A DNA stretch of 64,000 nt from JASBRS01 sp964496495 (GCA_964496495.1 CAZBZU010000015.1:1-64000); one strand, 5' to 3'; shown: positions 1 through 7,494, counted from the first letter of the stretch. Program-made: numbers and translations. The notes: generated by a model from the sequence alone, not told the origin.

Positions 1-1213
1 CCACCCAGGCAAGCACCTCGTCGCGGCGCGCCGAGGAGATGTCGATGTCGACGTCAGGCATGCTGACCTTGCCGGTGTGGAGGAAGCGCTCGAAGAGCAG
101 GTCGTGCTTGATGGGGTCGGCCTGGGTGATGCCCAGCAGGTAGCAGGTGATGCTGGCGGCAGCCGACCCTCGCCCGGCGGCCAGGATGCCGTGCCGGCGG
201 CAGTAGTCGGTCACCTCGGCGGCCACCAGGAAGAACTCGGCCAGACCTAGCGCACGCACCACTCCCAGCTCCTCCTCCAGACGGGCGCGCGCGCCCGCCA
301 GCGCGTCGCCGCGGTAGCGCTCGAGGAGGGCGGCGTAGCAGCGCTCCTCGAGATGGCGCTCCGGCGTGGTGCCCTGGGGCAGCTGCGCCTTGGGAGGCAC
401 CAGGCGCTCGGGGAGCAACTCGAAGAAGGCCTTCTCGGCTACCCAGTTGGCGTTCAAGGCCGCTTCGGGGAAGGGCAGGCGGTTCTCTGCCTCTGCGGGG
501 TCCGGAAGGGCTTGGCAGGCGTTCTGCGGCCTCGTGGGGTCGGGTTCCTGGACGCTCCTCCCCAGCCGGGCGCAGGTGAGGGCGTCGTAGAGGCGGTAGC
601 CCTCGGGCTCGGCGTAGCGCACCTCGGGGGCGGCCACCACTGGCAGTCCCAGGCTCTGGGCCAGGCGCCTCAGCACCCGCGCTCGGCGGTCGTCCCAGCG
701 CTGGCGGTCGTGGAAGAGCTGCAGGTAGAGGCGCTCTGGGAAGGCGCCGCGGAGCTCGCGCAGCAACCGCTCCAGCTCGCCCACGCGACGCTCGGCCAGC
801 CAGCGCGCCACCACCCCGTCGCGCGGGCCGGTCAGCAACAGCACGTCCTCGGTGTGCGCCAACAGCACGGGGTAGGGGAGATCCTTCCCGGGCCGCTCCA
901 GGGCGGCGCTGATGAGGCGGTTGATGGCGGCGTAGCCGGCGCGGGAGGAGGCCAGGGCCACCACTGGGTAGGCGGCGTCCTCGATGCGCAGCGGCAGGGT
1001 GGCGCCGATCAGGGCCTTGAGGTGGTGCTCGCGAGCGGCCTGGAAGAGCTCCGCCGCCCCGCTGACGCTGAGGTCGTCGGTGAGGGCGAGCCAGCGGTAG
1101 CCCAGCTCGGCGGCGCGGCGCACCAGCGTGGTGGGGCTGGCGGTCCCGGCGCCCAGGCTGTAGTAGGAGTGGACGTTCAGCAGGGCGCTCAGTCGCTGGC
1201 TCGAGCCACCCAC
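1..1213 (-). CDS. dnaE2: Error-prone DNA polymerase III alpha (DnaE2-like), N-terminal part
   Basis: This is the N-terminal ~404 residues of a C-family DNA polymerase; the rest lies beyond the left edge. It begins with a PHP domain (NVHSYYS near residue 12, then LALTDD) and reaches the catalytic palm, with GRGSAA about 50 residues before MPDVDIDI, which carries the two metal-binding aspartates near residues 385-390. The PHP ligands look degenerate: the usual H-x-H is N-V-H and the usual TDHD is TDDL, so PHP chemistry is probably lost. The start is a GTG overlapping the 3' end of the DUF6504 gene by 25 bp; no later ATG precedes the PHP core. DnaE2 performs translesion synthesis with ImuB, and the position behind lexA and imuB is why dnaE2 is preferred over replicative dnaE1. 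Confidence 0.85.
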   Translation of the reverse strand, partial: MGGSSQRLSALLNVHSYYSLGAGTASPTTLVRRAAELGYRWLALTDDLSVSGAAELFQAAREHHLKALIGATLPLRIEDAAYPVVALASSRAGYAAINRLISAALERPGKDLPYPVLLAHTEDVLLLTGPRDGVVARWLAERRVGELERLLRELRGAFPERLYLQLFHDRQRWDDRRARVLRRLAQSLGLPVVAAPEVRYAEPEGYRLYDALTCARLGRSVQEPDPTRPQNACQALPDPAEAENRLPFPEAALNANWVAEKAFFELLPERLVPPKAQLPQGTTPERHLEERCYAALLERYRGDALAGARARLEEELGVVRALGLAEFFLVAAEVTDYCRRHGILAAGRGSAAASITCYLLGITQADPIKHDLLFERFLHTGKVSMPDVDIDISSARRDEVLAWV

Positions 1214-1518
1214 CAGGCGTCCCCCTCTCGGTACAGCTCGATGACGGCGCCGCCGTGGAGCTCGAGCAGGAAGTAGTCGCGGTGGATTTCCCCTTCCCAC
1301 CAGCGGCCGTCGTAGCGCCAGCGATCGAGCACGCGCGTCACCGCTCGCCGGCGTCCGGATGGGCGGGCCGGCGGGCGGACGCCGCCGCTGCAGGCGCCGG
1401 GAGGAAGCGCCGCGGCGCCGGGGGAGGAGGGGAGGCTAGGGGTGGGGTCGCACCAGCTCACCAGGGTCGGTTGTCGGCCTTCCAGCGTGACGTCGGCGGG
1501 GAGCATGAGCATGCGCAT
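1189..1518 (-). CDS. DUF6504 family protein, between imuB and dnaE2
   Basis: A 109-residue protein. The last ~50 residues are the recognisable part (VLDRWRYDGRWWEGE, then RDYFLLEL and ELYREGDAWWVAR), matching what I know of DUF6504, a small family of unknown function encoded beside Y-family and DnaE2 polymerases. The first half is Pro/Ala-rich and looks disordered. The ATG at 1518 is chosen because a GGAGG lies 6 nt upstream; a longer frame to 1578 lacks such a site. It overlaps the imuB 3' end by 83 bp and the dnaE2 5' end by 25 bp, so the three are translationally coupled. A role in the DnaE2 mutasome is inferred from position only. Confidence 0.75.
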   Translation of the reverse strand: MRMLMLPADVTLEGRQPTLVSWCDPTPSLPSSPGAAALPPGACSGGVRPPARPSGRRRAVTRVLDRWRYDGRWWEGEIHRDYFLLELHGGAVIELYREGDAWWVARASD

Positions 1519-2938
1519 CGCGATCCTCCGGCGGGGGGGAGAGCAGGGGTGGGGTGGTGAGCCTCGCGGCCGCGTCACCGTGCGCCACGGCGTCGTCGGG
1601 CAGGCCTGCGAAGAGCGGCACGGCGGCCGCCCGCACGTGGTGCCGGTGCGCGCCGGGCACCCGCTCGGAGGCTCCAGGCGCGTCGTCGGTGAAGAGCGGC
1701 GCCGGGGCGGCCGCTCGGGCGCCGGCCGCGCCCATGGTGGCCGCGCCCGCCACCGCCGGCTCGGAGGTCGTCAGCCGCTCCCAGCCCCAGGCCAGGTCGT
1801 CCGCCTCGGCGTAGGGGTCGCGCCAGGTGAAGCCCACCATGGCGCCGGGGTAGCGCTCCAACGCTGCCTCGAGGGCGCGCTGGCGCTGCTCGCGGGCGCG
1901 CCACAGGCCACCCTGGACACCCAGGCGGCAGGGAGCGGCGAGCTCCAGCGTCAGCCGGTCGATGCCGGCCTCGGTGGCGCCGCTGTCCTCCAGTGCGAAG
2001 AGCGCCTGCTGGCGGATCTGGGGGGCACGCGTCAGGGGGTGCTTGCTGAGCCGGGTGGCGCTGTGCTGGGTGCCGGCACGGGTTGCCGTCAGGGTGAGGC
2101 GCCGCGAGGCGCGGCCGGCCAGCGCCTGCTCCAGCGCCGTCGACAGCCGCTCCAGGACGGGCAGCAGCTCGCGCGGCTCGCGAGCCGGCTCCTCGAAGGC
2201 GACCGAGCGCTTGAGCGCCTCCGGCGGCCGCTGCGGCCGCAGGCGGGTGCGGTAGGGACCGTGCAGGTAGGGGAGGAGGGCCTCCGCCTCCTCGCCCAGG
2301 TAGGAGCGGAGCTGCGCGTCGGTCCAGCGCGCCAGCTCGCCCACGGTGGTGAGGCCGAGCCAGTGGAGGCGGGTGAGATTCTGGCCGGAGACGCCTACGC
2401 CCTTGAGGAAGCGGAGGGGCAGGCGGGACAGGAAGTCCGCCTCGCCACCCGGTGCCACCGCGCGACACTCGCCGGGACGACTGGAGAGGGCGGCCAGCTC
2501 GGCCATCTCACGGGCCCGGGCGACACCCGTGCGAGTGCCGTAGCGCACGGCCAGGGCTCGGGCCTCGGGCGCCTCCAGGCGGGCGAAGAGACGGCCGCGG
2601 CGCCCGCTCTCAACCCAAGGGGTGACGTCATGCAGCTCGCGGAGCAGGGTTTCCCAGGCATGGGCGAGCTCGGGCTCGGAGCTCTCCACCACGTGTAACT
2701 TGGCCACCCGCATGCGGGCGCCAGTGAGGCGCATGCCCGGGGTGACCCCTAGGCGGTGGGCGGCAGCAGAGGCGTGCAGGACGCGGCCGTCTTCCACGCA
2801 CACCAGGGGGGTGCGGGCGAGGGCGGGGTCGGCGCGTTGCGCCAGGGTGAGCGGCCAGGGATCGAAGCAGAGCGCCGCGATCACGAAGGGGGTGCCGATG
2901 GGGACGGCTTCGATTGCGCTGCGAGCGGGTGTTAGCAT
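1436..2938 (-). CDS. imuB: ImuB-like Y-family polymerase homologue (inactive accessory subunit)
   Basis: A 500-residue Y-family DNA polymerase homologue. The N-terminus (LCFDPWPL) lacks the D-x-D-x-F-A-S-V-E signature, and the second catalytic motif, SLDEAYLD in active enzymes, is replaced by a stretch around WVESGRRGRLFARLE. This is the expected ImuB condition: a polymerase fold without catalysis that links DnaE2 to the sliding clamp. A helix-hairpin-helix segment (FLKGVGVSGQNLTRLHWLG) is retained. The C-terminal ~100 residues are Ala/Pro-rich and hold two PLF tripeptides (APAPLF, AAVPLF) that could serve as clamp-binding peptides. No RecA-like imuA is next to it; DUF6504 follows instead. 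Probably LexA-controlled, 181 bp downstream of lexA on the same strand. Confidence 0.82.
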   Translation of the reverse strand: MLTPARSAIEAVPIGTPFVIAALCFDPWPLTLAQRADPALARTPLVCVEDGRVLHASAAAHRLGVTPGMRLTGARMRVAKLHVVESSEPELAHAWETLLRELHDVTPWVESGRRGRLFARLEAPEARALAVRYGTRTGVARAREMAELAALSSRPGECRAVAPGGEADFLSRLPLRFLKGVGVSGQNLTRLHWLGLTTVGELARWTDAQLRSYLGEEAEALLPYLHGPYRTRLRPQRPPEALKRSVAFEEPAREPRELLPVLERLSTALEQALAGRASRRLTLTATRAGTQHSATRLSKHPLTRAPQIRQQALFALEDSGATEAGIDRLTLELAAPCRLGVQGGLWRAREQRQRALEAALERYPGAMVGFTWRDPYAEADDLAWGWERLTTSEPAVAGAATMGAAGARAAAPAPLFTDDAPGASERVPGAHRHHVRAAAVPLFAGLPDDAVAHGDAAARLTTPPLLSPPPEDRDAHAHAPRRRHAGRPTTDPGELVRPHP

Positions 2939-2984
2939 GAACGCGTACCTAGGGGGACCGCATCAGCGGTTCACTCGGGGCGGC

Positions 2985-3029
2985 GAAGGGGCACATTCCT
3001 CTTGCTTGGCGGCGATGGATGTGCCCTTC
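2985..3029. repeat. Inverted repeat between lexA and imuB
   Basis: GAAGGGGCACAT at 2985-2996 pairs with ATGTGCCCTTC at 3019-3029, an 11-bp stem with one bulged base around a 22-nt loop. It sits after the lexA stop and upstream of imuB. It may attenuate lexA read-through or affect the imuB leader. There is no T-run, so it is not a standard intrinsic terminator. Confidence 0.45.
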
Positions 3030-3119
3030 GTTGTTGGCGCCGGCGGCGACCTCAGGCGGAGCGGATGCCCGCGAGAGGGCGCGGCCGGCGGCGGGGGTCA
3101 GGAGCGGAAACGCTGGGCC

Positions 3120-3746
3120 TCAACCACCCCCCTCGACGAGGAGCTCGTCGACCACCTCGCCCCGGAGCAGGCCCCGGAAGACGCCGTCGATATGGAGCTC
3201 CTCGGCCGGGACGCCGAGGGTGGGGTAGGCCGGGTTGTGCGGCCGCAGCCGGTAGCGGCGCGGCTCGCTGCCCCGCCACTCCAGGTACTTGAGCGTGGCC
3301 TCGTCCTCGCCCACGCGCACGGCGCAGATCTCGCCGGAGCGGCGGGGCGGCGTGCGCTGCAGCAGCACCACATCACCGTGCTCGATGCGATCGGCCATGG
3401 AGTCGCCGCGGACGCGCAGGGCGAAGTGGTCGGGGCGGTCACGGAAGGGCAGATACCCCTCCGGCTCGGGGTAGCTTCCGACCGGCACGCCGGCGGCGAT
3501 CTCGCCGAAGAGCGGCACCCCGCCGGCCGACCCCAGCAGGGTGACCAGCGGGCTGCGGCCGGGCCCCCGGCTCTCCATGCGCAGCTGGCCCTTGGCCTCC
3601 AGCGCGCGCAGGTGCTCGCGCAGGGTGGGATAGCTGATGCCGAAGGAGCGCGCCAGTGCCGTGAGCTCCGGAAGGCGGCCGTGCCGCGCGTAGGCGCCAC
3701 GCAAGGCGTCGAGGACCTGGAGTTGTTTGACGGGCCGGGGAGGCAT
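3120..3746 (-). CDS. lexA: LexA-type SOS repressor / S24 self-cleaving protease
   Basis: A 208-residue repressor. Residues 7-57 form a winged-helix HTH (ALARSFGISYPTLREHLRAL). The C-terminal S24 domain has the scissile Ala85-Gly86 (EIAAGVP), nucleophile Ser116 (GDSMAD) and general base Lys153 (ATLKYLEW), so RecA-stimulated self-cleavage should work. The ATG at 3746 is preferred over an in-frame ATG at 3794, because the longer form would run through the palindromic operator and overlap the -10 box. A good promoter and a perfect 9-bp inverted repeat sit just upstream, so autoregulation is likely. imuB, DUF6504 and dnaE2 follow on the same strand. The protein is slightly divergent from textbook LexA but all catalytic residues are present. 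Confidence 0.88.
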   Translation of the reverse strand: MPPRPVKQLQVLDALRGAYARHGRLPELTALARSFGISYPTLREHLRALEAKGQLRMESRGPGRSPLVTLLGSAGGVPLFGEIAAGVPVGSYPEPEGYLPFRDRPDHFALRVRGDSMADRIEHGDVVLLQRTPPRRSGEICAVRVGEDEATLKYLEWRGSEPRRYRLRPHNPAYPTLGVPAEELHIDGVFRGLLRGEVVDELLVEGGG

Positions 3747-3761
3747 GGAGCCCTCGCTCTC

Positions 3762-3786
3762 GTTACCCTCTGTTTCTGAGGGTAAC
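3762..3786. promoter_or_regulatory. Putative LexA operator (perfect palindrome)
   Basis: GTTACCCTC at 3762-3770 and GAGGGTAAC at 3778-3786 are perfect 9-bp inverted repeats with a 7-nt spacer. The element lies 16-40 bp upstream of the lexA ATG, immediately downstream of its -10 box and over the expected transcription start. The sequence resembles neither the E. coli CTGT-N8-ACAG box nor the Gram-positive GAAC-N4-GTTC box. Confidence 0.72.
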
Positions 3787-3789
3787 CTC

Positions 3790-3819
3790 AGCATAGGGGC
3801 GCGTCCGGGAAGCTGTCAA
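3790..3819 (-). promoter_or_regulatory. lexA promoter (-35 TTGACA, -10 TATGCT)
   Basis: Reading the minus strand, TTGACA (3819-3814) and TATGCT (3795-3790) are separated by 18 bp, close to the sigma-70 consensus. Predicted start near 3783 falls inside the operator palindrome, which fits repression by LexA. Confidence 0.7.
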
Positions 3820-3970
3820 GGTGCCGGCACGGTGAGCGTGAGGGCGTCCATGCAGCGGCGGGCCGCCGAGCCCGATGTGCTCGGCCCGTGCTGCCGCGCT
3901 CGGCCGTCCGCCTGCGCCGGCATGGAGGCCCCGCCGCCACCGGCGACACGCCCGCCACCCGGGGCACGCG

Positions 3971-3976
3971 TAGCAT
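3971..3976 (+). promoter_or_regulatory. -10 box TAGCAT for a leaderless sirtuin mRNA
   Basis: TAGCAT ends exactly 6 nt before the GTG start at 3983 and there is no Shine-Dalgarno sequence, so transcription probably begins at or next to the start codon. Confidence 0.5.
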
Positions 3977-3982
3977 GGGGGC

Positions 3983-4891
3983 GTGGAGCCCTCCCCACGC
4001 CCGATCGACGCCCTGACAGGCCGCCACGCGCCAGGCGCCGACACACTGACCGACCTCGTCGCGCTGCTCGCCGGCCGCCGCGTGCTGGTGCTTTCGGGCG
4101 CCGGCCTCAGCACGGAGTCCGGCATCCCCGACTACCGCGGCCCCGGCAGCCGCCGTCGGGGCACACCCGTCACCTACCAGCAATTCACCCGCAGCGAGGC
4201 CGCCCGCCGCCGCTACTGGGCGCGCAGCTTCCTGGGCTGGCCGGCGATGCGCGCCAAGCTCCCCAACGCCGGCCATCGCGCCGTCGCCCGTCTGGAAGCC
4301 GGAGGCGCCGTCTGCGGCGTGATCACCCAGAACGTGGACGGCCTCCACCACGCCGCCGGCAGCCGGCGGGTGCTCGAGCTCCACGGCGCCCTCGCCGCCG
4401 TGCGCTGCCTACGCTGCGGACGCCTGGAGGCGCGCGACTCGCTCCAGCGCCGATTGGCGGCTGGCAACCCCGGATTCGCCGCCGGCGTGGCGGAGATGGC
4501 GCCCGACGGCGACGCCGAGATCGACCCCAACCTGGAGGCCGCCTTCCGACCGGTGGTCTGCCGCGGCTGCGGAGGGACGCTCAAGCCCGACGTCGTGTTC
4601 TTCGGCGAGAACGTGCCAGAGCCGCGGCTGACGAGAAGCTGGGCCATGTTGGAGGACGCCGAGGCCCTGCTGGTGCTCGGCTCCTCGCTCGCCGTCCGCT
4701 CCGGCTACCGCTACGTGGTGCGCGCTGCCGACCTCGGCATGCCCGTGGCGATCGTCAACGATGGCCCCACCCGCGGCGATGGCGAGGCGAGCGTGCGTGT
4801 GGGAGATCGACTGGGGCGAGTGCTGCCGGAGCTTGCCGAGCGGTTGGTCACGGCAGGTGGAGCCGGCGGCTCACCCCGGACGCTGCCGTAG
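3983..4891 (+). CDS. NAD-dependent protein deacylase, Sir2 family
   Basis: A 302-residue sirtuin that removes acyl groups from lysines using NAD+. The NAD-binding motif GAGLSTESGIPDYRG is at residues 39-53, TQNVDGLH at 115-122, and the catalytic His134 in ELHG. The zinc ribbon is complete: Cys142 and Cys145 (CLRC), Cys193 and Cys196 (CRGC). The RSWAMLEDAEALLVLG segment and overall pattern resemble class II (SIRT4-like) bacterial sirtuins, so the preferred acyl group is uncertain. The GTG start follows a -10-like TAGCAT by 6 nt with no ribosome-binding site. Its last 21 bp overlap, tail to tail, the end of the HD-domain gene. Confidence 0.9.
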   Translation: MEPSPRPIDALTGRHAPGADTLTDLVALLAGRRVLVLSGAGLSTESGIPDYRGPGSRRRGTPVTYQQFTRSEAARRRYWARSFLGWPAMRAKLPNAGHRAVARLEAGGAVCGVITQNVDGLHHAAGSRRVLELHGALAAVRCLRCGRLEARDSLQRRLAAGNPGFAAGVAEMAPDGDAEIDPNLEAAFRPVVCRGCGGTLKPDVVFFGENVPEPRLTRSWAMLEDAEALLVLGSSLAVRSGYRYVVRAADLGMPVAIVNDGPTRGDGEASVRVGDRLGRVLPELAERLVTAGGAGGSPRTLP

Positions 4892-5518
4892 CCGCCGGTA
4901 GCGGGACGCCACCTGCGCCACCAGCCGCCGCCCCGGCTCGCCCTGCATGCGCCTCTCGGCGCTGACGAGGAACTCGTCCAGATGGCCGCGACTGCCGCCC
5001 GAGGGGGGTGCCGCGTCGACGTCGTAGCGCCCATGCTGCTCGTAGAGCAGCGCCTGCAGCGCCATGTCGAGGAGGTTCATGTCGCGCACGAAGCGGGCCT
5101 CGGGTGATGCGCCCGCGTCGTACTCGCGCCAGAGCGCCCACACCTCGGCGAGGCTGCCGTCCAGCAGGCGCTCGAGCCCCTCGGCCTCCAGCTGCGCCTT
5201 GCGGTCGGCCGCCACGGCCCGCTCCGCAGGGTGAGCGCGCGCCGGGATGTCACCGATCTCGGCCTCCGCCAGGTCGTGCACGGTGGCGATCGCCAGCGCC
5301 CGCTCGCGGTCCACGCCGGCCTCCTCGGCGAACGCCAGGCACAGCAAGGCAGTCCCCCAGGCGTGCGCGGCCACCGATTCCGGCGCCCTCACGCCGCGCA
5401 GCACCCAGCCCCGGCGCAGCTCATCCTTCAGGCGGTAGGCGCGCAAGACCGCGTCGAGCGTGCTCTCATGCGACTCCCGCGGCCGGTCCGTGCGGGCGGC
5501 CTGGTCGGCATCCTCCAT
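4871..5518 (-). CDS. HD-domain hydrolase, YfbR/HDDC2-like 5'-nucleotidase
   Basis: A 215-residue HD-superfamily phosphohydrolase. Metal ligands are visible: His52 (ESVAAHAWG), His81-Asp82 (VHDLAEAEIGDIP) and an Asp in RDMNLLDMALQ near residue 165. The arrangement matches YfbR/HDDC2-type 5'-deoxynucleotidases that dephosphorylate nucleoside monophosphates; the substrate is inferred. The ATG at 5518 is chosen because a TATGCT box ends 6 nt upstream, the spacing seen at several other starts here; a longer frame to 5581 would read through that box. It is divergent from the alpha-toroid gene at 5599. Confidence 0.82.
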   Translation of the reverse strand: MEDADQAARTDRPRESHESTLDAVLRAYRLKDELRRGWVLRGVRAPESVAAHAWGTALLCLAFAEEAGVDRERALAIATVHDLAEAEIGDIPARAHPAERAVAADRKAQLEAEGLERLLDGSLAEVWALWREYDAGASPEARFVRDMNLLDMALQALLYEQHGRYDVDAAPPSGGSRGHLDEFLVSAERRMQGEPGRRLVAQVASRYRRLRQRPG

Positions 5519-5524
5519 CGTGCA

Positions 5525-5530
5525 AGCATA
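5525..5530 (-). promoter_or_regulatory. -10 box TATGCT for a leaderless HD-domain gene
   Basis: On the minus strand TATGCT ends 6 nt before the ATG at 5518, with no Shine-Dalgarno sequence between. Confidence 0.5.
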
Positions 5531-5587
5531 CGGGCGCCGGCCGCAGCGCGCGGCAGCCCCGCACGCGGGCGCGTCCGGCACGCGTCC

Positions 5588-5593
5588 TATACT
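5588..5593 (+). promoter_or_regulatory. -10 box TATACT for a leaderless toroid gene
   Basis: TATACT is followed after 5 nt by the ATG at 5599. No ribosome-binding site is present; transcript and coding sequence probably start together. Confidence 0.5.
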
Positions 5594-5598
5594 CGAGC

Positions 5599-6546
5599 AT
5601 GGCGAGGTTGAGCCAGAATGCCTTCGGCCGGGCCGCGCGCTTCCTCACGGAGGGGGCCCGGACGCTGGAGGCCGCGCGCTTCCGCCATGCCTTCGAGGGC
5701 GCGCCGGCGGAGGCGGCCGTGGAGGCGCTGGGCGCGTACCAGAACGCCGACGGCGGCTACGGTCGAGCGCTGGACCCCGATGTACGCACGCCGAGCTCGG
5801 CCGCGCTGGTCACGGCGCAGGCGCTGTTGCGACTGGCGGAGCTGGGGGCGCCGGACGACCATCCGCAGGTGCGAGCCGCATGCGCCTACCTGGAACGGAC
5901 TCGAGATCCCGAGCGCTGGACCTGGCGCATCGTGCCCGAGGACGTCGATGCGTATCCGCACCCCTCGTGGTGGGGCAGTGCCGGCCTGGAAGAGCGCTTC
6001 GGTGACTTCCTGGTCAATCCGCGCTCCGAGGTGGTGGCGGGGTTGCTGGCCTTCGAGGACGTCGTCGACGAGGGTTGGCTTGCCGAGGTCGCGGAAGACA
6101 CCGTGCGGGCCGTCGAAACACGCGAGCTGGACATGCACGAGCTGCTCGCGGCGCTGGCGCTGCTCGAGGCGCCGGGGCTGCCGGTGGGCTCGCGGGCGCG
6201 GGCGCGAGCCGCCTGCGAGCAGGCGGCGGAGCGTCTGGTGGCGACCGATCCAGGCACGTGGAGTGGCTACGTGCTGCAGCCCGTAGAGGTCGCACCGCGC
6301 CCCGACAGCCCCCTCCACCACATGTTCTCGGGCAGCGTGCAGGCGAACCTCGACGTCCTCATCGAACGGCAGGGCGAGGACGGTGCCTGGTCGCCGACGT
6401 GGCGCTGGGACAGCTACGCGGAGGCGTGGCAGGAGGCGCGTCGGGAGTGGCAAGGAGTGCTGACGCTGCGGACGCTCGAGAGCCTTCGCGCCTACGACCG
6501 TATCGACGGCGTGCCCTCCACGGCAGACGCCGGCGGCGTCGGCTAG
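5599..6546 (+). CDS. Prenyltransferase/squalene-oxidase-repeat (alpha-toroid) protein
   Basis: A 315-residue soluble protein made of helical repeats of the terpenoid-cyclase/prenyltransferase toroid type, visible as glycine-rich turns such as YQNADGGYGRAL and a tract of helices with Ala/Leu heptads. I see no cyclase DxDD motif or farnesyltransferase zinc site, so its reaction is unknown. The start at 5599 follows a TATACT box by 5 nt; an open frame extends far upstream but antisense through the HD gene and is not coding there. Its stop overlaps the stop of the RES toxin gene by 4 bp (convergent). Confidence 0.7.
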   Translation: MARLSQNAFGRAARFLTEGARTLEAARFRHAFEGAPAEAAVEALGAYQNADGGYGRALDPDVRTPSSAALVTAQALLRLAELGAPDDHPQVRAACAYLERTRDPERWTWRIVPEDVDAYPHPSWWGSAGLEERFGDFLVNPRSEVVAGLLAFEDVVDEGWLAEVAEDTVRAVETRELDMHELLAALALLEAPGLPVGSRARARAACEQAAERLVATDPGTWSGYVLQPVEVAPRPDSPLHHMFSGSVQANLDVLIERQGEDGAWSPTWRWDSYAEAWQEARREWQGVLTLRTLESLRAYDRIDGVPSTADAGGVG

Positions 6547-7013
6547 CGGGGCTCGAGTCGGGCGTCGAAACGGAAAGGCCTGGGCCCGGAGATGCTCGCC
6601 TCACCCCAGCGCGGATGACCGGGGTTCAGCAGCAGGTTGTGTTCCAGCGGCACCACCGCGCTCGGCACCCACAGCGCAAGGCTGGCGCCCTCGCGTAGCC
6701 AGCCATCGCCGACCGCGCGTGCGCCGGCGCTGACCGGCCGCGCACGCCAGTCGTCCGGAACCTCGGCCTGCGGCAGGGTCAGCACCGCGTCCTCCGGGAG
6801 CTCGACGCGATAGGCGAGGTAGGCGCGCGCGAAGGCGTGGCGGTCGGCATGGACCAGGGTCTCCAGGGCGGCGAGAGAGAGGGTGGCACTCAAGTAGACG
6901 AGCCCGACGCCGGGGCTGTTCCAGCGGCCGCCGTAGAGGCGGGCTCCCTCGCCGGAGAAGGCGCTGTCGGCGTTGCCCCTCTCGGCACGCACCAGGCGCC
7001 AGGCGATCGTCAA
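6543..7013 (-). CDS. RES-domain toxin (NAD+-targeting type)
   Basis: A 156-residue RES domain protein. Hallmarks: an N-terminal WRLVRAE, then GARLYGGRWNSPGVGLVYLS, the TLSLAALETLVH helix and the C-terminal NLLLNPGHPRW segment typical of RES toxins. Characterised family members (MbcT, Res) destroy NAD+ and are neutralised by a partner with an Xre/MbcA-like domain. The start codon overlaps the stop of the upstream antitoxin gene by 4 bp (ATGA), so antitoxin is made first and the pair is translationally coupled. Length and motifs look complete. NAD+ degradation is family knowledge, not seen here. Confidence 0.88.
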   Translation of the reverse strand: MTIAWRLVRAERGNADSAFSGEGARLYGGRWNSPGVGLVYLSATLSLAALETLVHADRHAFARAYLAYRVELPEDAVLTLPQAEVPDDWRARPVSAGARAVGDGWLREGASLALWVPSAVVPLEHNLLLNPGHPRWGEASISGPRPFRFDARLEPR

Positions 7014-7447
7014 CTATAGACCCCGTACGCGATGCGACCCAACAGGTTCTCCACCTCGCGCGCGCCCAGCTCGGTGTCGGCGTACGCCAGGGGCGAGGCG
7101 CCGCCCAGGGCGGCGTTGGCGCCGCGCATCCAGGCCGAGCCCTCCTCCACCCCCTCGAACAGGCGGCTGGCCACGTCCAGCAGCGCGGCCACGCGCAACA
7201 CGTGCTCGCTCTCCTCGGCACTCAAACGGCCCGCCCTCTTGCGGCGCAACAGGGTGCTGGAAGTGATGCCGGTGACGCCGGCCAGCTCAGCCTCGCTGAC
7301 GCCGAGCCGAGCCGCCAGGCCCTCGAACACGGTGGTGCTGAGCCCGCGCTTCACGGCGGCGATGAGGTCGTGGGTGCCGGCGGCGTGGACCCCCAGCTGG
7401 CGGAGGACGGTGCTGCCGTCGCTGGGCGAGGGATGATAGGGCCGCAT
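7010..7447 (-). CDS. Xre/MbcA/ParS-type antitoxin of the RES pair
   Basis: A 145-residue antitoxin. The central part (VKRGLSTTVFEGLAARLGV, then GVTGITSSTLLRRKRAGRL) is an Xre-like HTH, followed by the MbcA/ParS toxin-binding domain (ESEHVLRVAALLDVASRLF, ending ALGGASPLAYADTELGAREV). The ATG at 7447 is chosen because GGAGGTAA precedes it by 5 nt; the frame stays open to 7600 but that would enter the rarA gene. An interrupted palindrome at 7468-7494 is a likely operator for autoregulation, as in other RES/Xre pairs. It directly precedes the toxin gene with a 4-bp overlap. Confidence 0.87.
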   Translation of the reverse strand: MRPYHPSPSDGSTVLRQLGVHAAGTHDLIAAVKRGLSTTVFEGLAARLGVSEAELAGVTGITSSTLLRRKRAGRLSAEESEHVLRVAALLDVASRLFEGVEEGSAWMRGANAALGGASPLAYADTELGAREVENLLGRIAYGVYS

Positions 7448-7467
7448 CGCGGTTACCTCCATACGAA

Positions 7468-7494
7468 GAATGTAGCACAGCCAAGTGAACATTC
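7468..7494. promoter_or_regulatory. Inverted repeat upstream of the antitoxin, possible operator
   Basis: GAATGT (7468-7473) and ACATTC (7489-7494) are perfect 6-bp inverted repeats 15 nt apart. Extending each arm outward to 10 bp keeps 8 of 10 pairs (CGAAGAATGT against ACATTCGGCG). It lies 21 bp upstream of the antitoxin start, where an autoregulating HTH antitoxin would bind. Confidence 0.45.

Noticed and set aside
2939..3119. Second LexA operator in front of imuB
   Set aside because: The region has a hairpin (2985-3029) but nothing resembling GTTACCCTC-N7-GAGGGTAAC.
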